Shown here: in pieces, positions 8,645 to 15,472 of the stretch | Layout of the letters: each line of letters begins with the position of its first letter | How positions within the stretch are numbered: the first letter of the stretch is position 1 | Origin: Gemmatimonadales bacterium | Lineage (GTDB): Bacteria > Gemmatimonadota > Gemmatimonadetes > Palauibacterales > Palauibacteraceae | Direction of reading: 5' to 3' | NCBI GenBank assembly: GCA_009841005.1 | Contig: VXMR01000122.1 | Location: 1-40,484 of the forward strand | DNA: 40,484 bases | The notes under the pieces: model-generated | Seen by the model: the letters and a program-made list of their open reading frames with translations, nothing else | Database searches by the model: none | What the model was told of the DNA's origin: nothing | Made by a program: the position numbers and the translations under genes

Positions 8645-10384
8645 TTACCAGGCGATGGCGTGACCGTCCCGGCGCGGATCCGACCCGCCGGATAGGGCGC
8701 CCGTCCCGGCGTCGCGATGCACCGCCTGCACACCGCCGAGGTTGCCGGGCTCGGCCAGGTAGTGGCCGCGGTCCGCCAGTGCCTCGTAGACCTCCGGCGG
8801 GAACCCGGCCTCGAGATAGGTGACGGAGTCCTCGGGGACCGGCGTTCGGCCCCCGCCGCGGTTCACGCACATGCGCGGCGAGGCGATCGCGAGCTGCATG
8901 TCCATGCCGGCCACCGCAAGCTTCGTGATCACCTGGCCCACCGTCTGCGGGATCGTGTAGCCGCCCTGGGCTCCGACCGCCGCGAAGAGGTCGCCGTCCC
9001 TCATCATGATGCACGGCGTCATCACGCCCTTCGCCCGCTTGCCGCCCTCGAGGTGGTTCACATGCCCCTCTTCGAGGACGAATCCGAACATGTGTCCGTT
9101 GTTGAGGAAGATCCCGGTGTCGCCCGCGATCACGCCGCTGCCGTACGCGTTGACGAGCGATTGCGTGAAGGCGACCGCGTTGCCCCACCGGTCGACGGTG
9201 GAAAGGCTCGTCGTCCCGAAGAACGGAAGCGGTGCCCCCGCAAAGGAAGCGACGCGCGTCGGATCGATCTTCGCCCGCTGTTCGTCCGCGTACTCCCGGG
9301 AGATGATCATGTCGACAGGGATGTCCACGTCTTCCTTGCCCGTGTTGTACCGGTCGTCGTCGGCGAGGGCCAGCTTCATCGCCTCGAGCCACAGGTGTAC
9401 GAACTCGGAGCCATACAGGTCCATGCTCCCGAGGTCGAACCCGTCCATGATGTTGAGCGCCTGGAACATCGACATCCCGCACGAACCCGGCGGCATGGCG
9501 TGCAGGTCATAACCCTGGAAGGTCGTCCTGATCGGCTCCCGCCACTGGGCCTCGTAGCTCTCGAGGTCGGCCTTCGTCAGGTGGCCCCCGTTCTCGGCCA
9601 GGAAGGCGACGATACGGTCGGCAAGTTCGCCCTCGTAGAGGTCGTTCGCCCCCACGCGGGCGAGATGGCGCATGCTCGCGGCAAGTTCGGGCTGCTTGAT
9701 GATCTCGCCCATGCGGGGAGGGCGCCCGTTCGGAAAGAACACGCGCGTCGTGGACGGGTAGCGGCTCAGCTTGTCGGCGCTCGACGCCGTGTAGCTCTCG
9801 TCGAACTTGGAGATCACGAAGCCGTCCTCGGCGAGCTGGATCGCGGGCTCGAACAGGTCGCCCATGCTCATCGTGCCGTACCGCTCCAGAGCGGCGGCCC
9901 AGCCCTTGAAGGCGCCGGGCACGATGGGCGCCTTGTAGCCCATCGCGAAGTCGTCGAGCGTCATCGTCTCCGGCGACGAGGCGGCGGGCGACTTGCCGAG
10001 CGCGTCGAGCCCGACGACGCGGTTCTCCTCGGCCAGGTAGATGAGCATGTAGCCGCCGAAGCCCCCGATGCCGGACATGTAGGGATCCGACACGTTCAGC
10101 GTGGCGCACGCGGCGACCATCGCGTCGATCGCGTTCCCGCCCTCCATCATCGTCTTCGTGCCGGCGAGGGACGCGTAGTAGTCGGAGCAGGCCGTCACGC
10201 CGGTTCGGCCCCACACCGTGCCGTGCGCAGGCCCGGCCAGACCCGGCACATGCGAGTAGTCGCCGGAGCCCCACTGCCCGGAGGTGAGGGGCGGGGCGGC
10301 GGCAGTCTCGGGTGCACGGCAGGCGACGAGGCCCGATCCTGCGGCGGCCGCGGCGGAGGTGGCGAGGAAGTCTCGGCGTTTCAT
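8645..10384 (-). CDS. Gamma-glutamyltransferase-family Ntn-hydrolase, paralogue 3
   Basis: The third and most divergent copy has 579 residues from ATG 10384. It keeps RRDFLAT plus lipobox LVAC, GGFGGYMLIYL, the predicted nucleophile Thr in FFG-TTSLSTVDRWGNAV (about residue 391), GDTGIFLNNG, KGVMTP and a modified GAQGGYTI oxyanion motif. The glutamate-recognition positions are altered as in the other two (DALGKSP, NNGHMF, GVMTP). Differences cluster in the large subunit, for example KFDESYTASSADKLSRYP and a Cys at ATACS/TACSDYYAS, so it may act on a related but different substrate. It is separated from paralogues 1 and 2 by the winged-helix membrane protein, which converges on it. Family confidence is high; substrate is unknown. 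Confidence 0.9.
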   Translation of the reverse strand: MKRRDFLATSAAAAAGSGLVACRAPETAAAPPLTSGQWGSGDYSHVPGLAGPAHGTVWGRTGVTACSDYYASLAGTKTMMEGGNAIDAMVAACATLNVSDPYMSGIGGFGGYMLIYLAEENRVVGLDALGKSPAASSPETMTLDDFAMGYKAPIVPGAFKGWAAALERYGTMSMGDLFEPAIQLAEDGFVISKFDESYTASSADKLSRYPSTTRVFFPNGRPPRMGEIIKQPELAASMRHLARVGANDLYEGELADRIVAFLAENGGHLTKADLESYEAQWREPIRTTFQGYDLHAMPPGSCGMSMFQALNIMDGFDLGSMDLYGSEFVHLWLEAMKLALADDDRYNTGKEDVDIPVDMIISREYADEQRAKIDPTRVASFAGAPLPFFGTTSLSTVDRWGNAVAFTQSLVNAYGSGVIAGDTGIFLNNGHMFGFVLEEGHVNHLEGGKRAKGVMTPCIMMRDGDLFAAVGAQGGYTIPQTVGQVITKLAVAGMDMQLAIASPRMCVNRGGGRTPVPEDSVTYLEAGFPPEVYEALADRGHYLAEPGNLGGVQAVHRDAGTGALSGGSDPRRDGHAIAW

Positions 10385-10418
10385 CGGACGGCTCCTGGCA
10401 AGGGGATCGCAGACTTCT

Positions 10419-10448
10419 ATCCTGGACCCGGAACAGCCCTCCGTTCAA
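10419..10448 (-). promoter_or_regulatory. Promoter of GGT-family paralogue 3
   Basis: The minus strand reads TTGAAC (10448-10443), an 18-base spacer and CAGGAT (10424-10419), 34 bases before ATG 10384. It is the third copy of the shared promoter, with one change in each hexamer. Confidence 0.55.
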
Positions 10449-10453
10449 GACGC

Positions 10454-10759
10454 CTACAGCTTGATGTCGCCGCCCGGGTCGCGCCGTCGCAGGCGTTCGA
10501 GGACTTTTTCCGCCTCCCGTAGCCGGGCGCGGCGGGCGTCTTCGTCGAGCACCGCCGCCGCCCAGTCGACCCGCTCGCCCACCTCCGGCACCCGTAGCAC
10601 GGACCCTTCACGGCACTCGGCGGGCAGTGCACGAACGGGCACGTCCTCGGTGCGCTCGTCCTCATCGCGGACCAGGACGGCGATCGCGTCTTCCACGCGG
10701 TCGACGACCCAGGTGACGTCTCTCGGGACTGCGTCAGGTCCCTGTCGCCGGGCGTTCAA
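10454..10759 (-). CDS. DUF3006 domain protein coupled to MBL-fold protein
   Basis: This small cytosolic-looking protein has 101 residues from TTG 10759. The core TWVVDRVEDAIAVLVRDED, then LPAECREGSVLRVPEVG and a charged C-terminal helix rich in Arg and Glu, fits the DUF3006 family, which often neighbours ComEC-like metallo-beta-lactamase genes. The start is inferred from a TTGA overlap with the stop of the upstream MBL gene; no ATG or GTG occurs before the conserved VVDRVED. No signal peptide is seen, unlike its partner. The biochemical function of DUF3006 is unknown. Its stop lies about 5 bases upstream of the paralogue 3 promoter, so read-through transcription into that gene is possible. 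Confidence 0.75.
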   Translation of the reverse strand: MNARRQGPDAVPRDVTWVVDRVEDAIAVLVRDEDERTEDVPVRALPAECREGSVLRVPEVGERVDWAAAVLDEDARRARLREAEKVLERLRRRDPGGDIKL

Positions 10760-12060
10760 TAGTCGAACACGAGCACCACCGCCCCGGTGCTGTCGTAGAG
10801 GGTCGCGGTATCGCCGTTGTTGTTCCACACGGCCTGGCGTCGGCCCATGTAGTAACGGTCACCATCGGCACGCCCGGAACCGGTGTGGACGACGAGTTGT
10901 CCGCCAGCCTCCAGCACCGCTCCGGCGGGAAACCGGAAGCAATGATTCGCCCCGTCGCACAGCGACCAGCCCCCGATCGATCGGTCACCGGACTCCAGAT
11001 TCCGGATCACGGCATATTCGCCGTTCGGATTTCTGTGATCGTTGCCCGGCGCATCGGCGTGCACCCAGAGTTGGAGTCGCACGTCACGCGGCGGGGCGGG
11101 GGCACCGGTCGGGCCGCGTGACGCCGCGGGCGGGCGGTCCTCCACCCGGCCGCTGAAGGCGACATCCCCGCCAAACGAGACTTCGTAGTCGCCGCTCTCG
11201 CGCCCCCGCACGGAAACGTGGCCGTGCCGATCCGTGCGGAAGACGGTGGCCCCCGACGCCTCGTAGGCCCGGAGGGCAGCCGGCCGCGGGTGGCCATAGT
11301 CGTTGTTGCTTCCCACCGAGATGACGACGACCCCGGGCCTGACGGCGCTCAGGAACTGCCACGTGAAGCCGTTGTCGCTCCCGTGGTGCGGCGCCTTGAG
11401 CAGCGCGGCCTCGCGGACGGCCCCATGATTCACGAGATGGGTCAGTTGCCGCACCTCCGAATCGCCGCTCAGAAAGGCCCTGAACTCGCCGAAACGCACG
11501 AACAGGGTGACGGAGCGATCGTTGTGTCCCGCCGTCCCCCGCGGGAGCAGCGGCAGAACATCGATCTCGACCTGGCCGAGCGTGAGCGTCCGCGGGGAGG
11601 CCTCCAGGTACGTGATCTCCGGGCGCGCGTCGAGCGCGGCGAGGAGCCGCCGGTAGGTCTGCGTCGTATGCGGCTCGCCGTTGTCCATGTAGAAGCGGAC
11701 CGGGAACGCCGCGATGACACCCGCCATGCCGCCGATGTGGTCTGCATGCGGGTGCGTGGCGACTGCGAGGTCGATTTCGTTCACGCCGAACCGACGGAGC
11801 GTGGCCACGATATCGTCGGGCCCCGCGTCGACCAGCGCGACCTGCCCCCCGGGCGCCTGGATGAGGATCGCATCCCCCTGCCCCACGTCCAGAAACGTGA
11901 TCCGGAGCACGGAGTCCGCCACAGGTGGGGCTCGCACCGCGCCGGCAAACGACCCCACCCGCGCATCAGCCGTCACGGTCAGGATGGCCGATAACGCAAG
12001 GATAGCCACGCAGGCTGAGGCCAGCGGAGTGGCGTTGGTCGTTCCGCGGGGTCTCGTCAT
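10756..12060 (-). CDS. Secreted ComEC-like metallo-beta-lactamase with lamin tail domain
   Basis: This protein has 434 residues from ATG 12060; a TTG four codons upstream is an alternative start, and neither has a strong ribosome site. A signal peptide (hydrophobic ASACVAILALSAILTV, cleavage near ADA) leads into a metallo-beta-lactamase domain of the ComEC/Rec2 C-terminal type. It shows FLDVGQGDAILI, metal motif HPHADH (about 103-108), FLSGDSEV and KAPHHGSDNG (His225-226). From about 327 to the end it reads as a lamin tail domain, an Ig-like beta fold (GEYAVIRNL, IGGWSLCDG, FRFPAGAVLEAGGQLVVHTG, WNNNGDTATLYD). Lamin tail domains fused to MBL hydrolases are known in secreted bacterial proteins. 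It probably hydrolyses phosphodiester bonds, perhaps extracellular DNA, but that is inference. It is coupled to DUF3006 by TTGA. Confidence 0.88.
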   Translation of the reverse strand: MTRPRGTTNATPLASACVAILALSAILTVTADARVGSFAGAVRAPPVADSVLRITFLDVGQGDAILIQAPGGQVALVDAGPDDIVATLRRFGVNEIDLAVATHPHADHIGGMAGVIAAFPVRFYMDNGEPHTTQTYRRLLAALDARPEITYLEASPRTLTLGQVEIDVLPLLPRGTAGHNDRSVTLFVRFGEFRAFLSGDSEVRQLTHLVNHGAVREAALLKAPHHGSDNGFTWQFLSAVRPGVVVISVGSNNDYGHPRPAALRAYEASGATVFRTDRHGHVSVRGRESGDYEVSFGGDVAFSGRVEDRPPAASRGPTGAPAPPRDVRLQLWVHADAPGNDHRNPNGEYAVIRNLESGDRSIGGWSLCDGANHCFRFPAGAVLEAGGQLVVHTGSGRADGDRYYMGRRQAVWNNNGDTATLYDSTGAVVLVFDY

Positions 12061-12072
12061 AGTGACCGTCAA

Positions 12073-12240
12073 GATGACCGCTGCGTCGTCGATTTGTCAC
12101 TCAATCCCCCACAAGCGGTTTGTTCCGCAGGGCGTGCGGGCCTTTCTGGACAGGCCGTCTTGCGCGGCGGGCAAGGGGCTAACCACTGTGCGGATTGTCC
12201 CGTTTTACCGCTGATGCCGGCCATCACCTCGGAGGTTCCG
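12073..12240. other. Divergent intergenic region
   Basis: This 168-base gap separates the divergent MBL and Asp-box genes and must hold both promoters. I could not pick convincing -35/-10 pairs. No RNA gene or repeat was seen. Confidence 0.4.
12231..12235 (+). promoter_or_regulatory. Ribosome binding site for the Asp-box protein
   Basis: GGAGG lies five bases before ATG 12241. This fixes the start there rather than at the longer in-frame extension beginning at 12094, which would bury the signal peptide. Confidence 0.75.
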
Positions 12241-15200
12241 ATGGCGCTCCCGTTCAGGATCGAGCGATTCTCCCGTCTTCCCGTCACGCTCCTCGTACCC
12301 CTCGCCCTCGCGCTGGGCGCCGCCGCGCCCGACCCGGTCACGGCCCAGACGGCCTCCGAACGCGCGGCCTCCGCGGCCTCGCTGCTCGACTTCCGGGAGC
12401 TGGGACCCGCGATCATGGGGGGGCGCGTGTCCGATCTCGCGGTCGTGGAGAGCGACCCGCGCATCTTCTACGTCGGCCTCGGCGCCGGGGGCGTGTGGAA
12501 GACGACGAACGACGGAATGACGTGGGACCCCGTCTTTGACGACCAGCCGACAGCGTCGGTCGGAGCCGTGAGCGTCGCGCCCTCCAACCCCAACCATGTC
12601 TGGGTAGGGACCGGCGAACCGGCAAACCGCCAGAGTTCGCCGTGGGGGGTCGGGGTCTTCAAGTCGACGGACGCGGGCGCCACCTGGACGCACGTGGGGC
12701 TGGAGGACACGCGCCATATCAGCCGGATCAAGATCGATCCTCGGGATCCCGACGTCGTGTACGTGGGGGCCGTCGGCCACCTGTGGGGTCCCAACGAGGA
12801 ACGCGGCCTCTTCAAGACGACCGATGGCGGGGCGACCTGGGAGAACATCCTCTACATTGACGAACACACGGGGATCATCGACCTCGTCATGGACTACAAC
12901 GACCCGAGCACGCTCTTCGCCGCGACCTATCAGCGGCAGCGCACGGGCTTCGGTTTCGCGGCCGGGGGCGGCGGCTCCGGCCTCTGGCGCACGACGGACG
13001 GCGGCGAAAACTGGACCCGTCTCGAGGAGGGACTGCCGGAGGGCGAACTCGGGCGGATCGGGCTCGACATCTATCGGCGGGACGGGAACCTGGTGTACGC
13101 GATCGTCGAGGCGCACGAGGGCCAGGGCGTGTACCGCTCCACGGACCGCGGCGAAACGTGGGAGTTCATGAGCGACCGCAACCCGCGTCCCATGTACTTC
13201 TCCCTCATCCGGATCGACCCCAACAACCCCGAGCGGATCTACCTGGGCGGCGTCCAGTCATCGGCGTCGGACGACGGAGGGCGCACATGGTGGCCGGGGA
13301 ACGCGACGGACCAGATCCACTCCGACCACCACGCGCTGTGGATCAATCCGCACAACTCGAACCATCTCATCAACGGGAACGACGGCGGGCTCGCCTTCTC
13401 GCGCGACGGGTCCGTGACGTGGCGTTCGATCCGGAACATGGCGATCGGCCAGTTCTACGAGATCGACGTCGACATGAGCGACCCGTACAACGTGTGCGGC
13501 GGGCTGCAGGACAACGGGAACTGGTGCGCACCGCACCGCACGCAGTCCACCTGGGGCGTCCGCAACCGCGAATGGACGCACATGTGGTTCGGCGACGGGT
13601 TCCACAACCACTCCGACCCCGAGGACCCGAACATCATGTTCTCGGAGTCGCAGGGCGGGAACATGGCGCGCATCGACGTGGCCACGCGCGAGGGGCAGTC
13701 GATCCGCCCCTTCCCGCGGCCGACGGGGGACGAAGCGGAGGGCGAGGAGCGCAGCTACCGGTTCAACTGGGACTCGCCGTTCGCGATCTCACGACACGAC
13801 CGGGCGACGATCTACCTGGGCGGGAACCACCTGTTCCGGTCGATGGACCGGGGCGGGAACTGGGAGGAGGCAAGCCCCGACCTCACGAAGCAGATCGACC
13901 GCGACACGCTCGAGATCATGGGCCGCGTCGTGACGGACGAGACGCTCTCGGACAACGACGGGATCGCCTCCTACGGCAACATCACGGCCTTCGCGGAGTC
14001 GAAGCACTCGCCCGACGGACTCTACGTGGGGACGGATGACGGAAACCTGCAGGTGACGCTCGACGGCGGCGCCACGTGGACGAATGTGATCGGTCAGGTG
14101 CCGGGCGTGCCGCCTCGCACCTACGTGAGCCGTCTCGAAACGTCACATGCGGTGGATGGACGGGTGTATGTGACCTTCGACGGGCACCGGAACGACGACT
14201 ACGCCCCGTACGCCTACGTGAGCGAGGACCACGGGGCGAGCTGGCGGCAGATCACGGCCGGCCTCCCGGACGGCTGGTCGGTGAACGTGATCCGGGAGCA
14301 CCCGCGGAACCCGAACCTGCTCTTCGTCGGAAACGAGATCGGCGTCTACATGTCGATCGACCGCGGTGAATCCTGGGCGCGCATGGTGAACAACCTGCCC
14401 GTGGTGCCGGTGGACGACATCGCGATCCACCCGCGCGAGAACGACCTTGTCGTGGGGACCCACGGACGCAGTATCTGGATCCTGGACGACATCACGCCGC
14501 TCGAGGAGATGTCCGCGGACGTGTTCGCCTCCGATTTCCGGCTGTTCGGCGCGCGGCGCGGCACGATGTGGTCGATGGGCATGGATTGGCCCTTCCAGCC
14601 GGCCACCTTCCACGCGCCCAACCCGCCCGCCGGGATCCCCCTGCGCTACTACCTGGGCGACGGGGCCAACTCGGACGGGGCGAACCTCGAGGTCCTCGAC
14701 GGCGGCGAGGTCGTGCGCACCATGGACGCCGCCGGGGAGGCCGGCCTGAACGAGGTGCTGTGGGACTTCCGCGTCGATCCCGCCTTCGAGGCCGACGGCG
14801 GGGGCGGCGGTTTCTCGCGCGGGCCTCCGGCGGGGGCGGGGCCGCGCGTGCTGCCGGGCACCTACACGGTGCGGCTCACGGTCGGGGACGAGAGCCAGGA
14901 GACCGAGGTCGGCGTGCGGCTCGATCCGCGGCGCGACGCGAGCCGGGCGGCGCTCGTCGCGCGACAGGACGCGATGATGCGGGCCCACGCGCTGGCCGGT
15001 CCGGTCCGGGACGCGCGGCAGCGGATCGGCGCCATGAACGGTCGGCTCGACGAGATCCGGGCGCTGCTCGATGACGCGGATATCGAAGATGGCGACCGCG
15101 AACGGATCGAGGGGATCGCCGAGGCGATCTCCGGCCAACTCGAGGAGCTCGACGACGATCTGGATGACGCCGCCGGGGGCACCGGGATCTCGCAGATGGA

Positions 15201-15390
15201 AGGGTGGTCCGGTGAACCCACGGCGGATCAGTTGTACCGGATCGATCGGGCGTGGGAGGCGCTGCCGCCGGTGGCCGAGCGCATCAACGCGCTTCTGACC
15301 GCGCGCATGCCGCGGCTGGAGGCGTTGCTCGGCGACCTCGCGGTGACGCCGGATCTGGGCGATCCGATCCGCATCCCACCCCGGCGCTGA
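12241..15390 (+). CDS. Large secreted Asp-box (BNR/VPS10-like) beta-propeller protein
   Basis: This 1049-residue protein has a signal peptide (basic FRIERFSRLP, then LLVPLALALGAAA, cleavage near VTAQ). I count about 11 Asp-box motifs of the S/T-x-D-x-G-x-x-W type, for example TTNDGMTW, STDAGATW, TTDGGATW, TTDGGENW, STDRGETW, SMDRGGNW and SIDRGESW. They indicate two beta-propellers in a sortilin/VPS10-like arrangement. A C-terminal part from about 780 has an Ig-like module (PGTYTVRLTVGDESQETEVGVRLDP). It ends in an Ala/Arg/Asp-rich helical segment with DDLDDAAGG. Such proteins are often labelled glycosyl hydrolase or WD40/YVTN repeat protein, but no sialidase catalytic set is evident. Paralogues are abundant in Gemmatimonadota and their role is unknown. 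A GC hairpin follows the stop. Confidence 0.88.
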   Translation: MALPFRIERFSRLPVTLLVPLALALGAAAPDPVTAQTASERAASAASLLDFRELGPAIMGGRVSDLAVVESDPRIFYVGLGAGGVWKTTNDGMTWDPVFDDQPTASVGAVSVAPSNPNHVWVGTGEPANRQSSPWGVGVFKSTDAGATWTHVGLEDTRHISRIKIDPRDPDVVYVGAVGHLWGPNEERGLFKTTDGGATWENILYIDEHTGIIDLVMDYNDPSTLFAATYQRQRTGFGFAAGGGGSGLWRTTDGGENWTRLEEGLPEGELGRIGLDIYRRDGNLVYAIVEAHEGQGVYRSTDRGETWEFMSDRNPRPMYFSLIRIDPNNPERIYLGGVQSSASDDGGRTWWPGNATDQIHSDHHALWINPHNSNHLINGNDGGLAFSRDGSVTWRSIRNMAIGQFYEIDVDMSDPYNVCGGLQDNGNWCAPHRTQSTWGVRNREWTHMWFGDGFHNHSDPEDPNIMFSESQGGNMARIDVATREGQSIRPFPRPTGDEAEGEERSYRFNWDSPFAISRHDRATIYLGGNHLFRSMDRGGNWEEASPDLTKQIDRDTLEIMGRVVTDETLSDNDGIASYGNITAFAESKHSPDGLYVGTDDGNLQVTLDGGATWTNVIGQVPGVPPRTYVSRLETSHAVDGRVYVTFDGHRNDDYAPYAYVSEDHGASWRQITAGLPDGWSVNVIREHPRNPNLLFVGNEIGVYMSIDRGESWARMVNNLPVVPVDDIAIHPRENDLVVGTHGRSIWILDDITPLEEMSADVFASDFRLFGARRGTMWSMGMDWPFQPATFHAPNPPAGIPLRYYLGDGANSDGANLEVLDGGEVVRTMDAAGEAGLNEVLWDFRVDPAFEADGGGGGFSRGPPAGAGPRVLPGTYTVRLTVGDESQETEVGVRLDPRRDASRAALVARQDAMMRAHALAGPVRDARQRIGAMNGRLDEIRALLDDADIEDGDRERIEGIAEAISGQLEELDDDLDDAAGGTGISQMEGWSGEPTADQLYRIDRAWEALPPVAERINALLTARMPRLEALLGDLAVTPDLGDPIRIPPRR

Positions 15391-15401
15391 GGCCGGAAGG
15401 G

Positions 15402-15429
15402 CGGCGGGCCGTCGGCGGGCGGCCCGCCG
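15402..15429 (+). terminator. GC hairpin after Asp-box gene
   Basis: A 9-bp perfect stem (CGGCGGGCC pairing with GGCCCGCCG) with a 10-base loop starts 12 bases after the stop at 15390. No U tract follows, so it could be a weak terminator or an mRNA-stabilising hairpin before the next gene. Confidence 0.4.
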
Positions 15430-15472
15430 TGGCGCTCCGCCCGAGGCCTCGCAGACGCAGGCAGACCGCGCC

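Noticed and set aside
6958..8733. 591-codon minus-strand frame over the winged-helix membrane protein
   Set aside because: The plus-strand reading has membrane helices and repeated domains, while the minus reading is polar low-complexity sequence. The minus frame also runs into the end of paralogue 3.
12094..12240. N-terminal extension of the Asp-box protein to 12094
   Set aside because: It would add 49 residues before a good signal peptide, and the strong GGAGG site is placed for ATG 12241.
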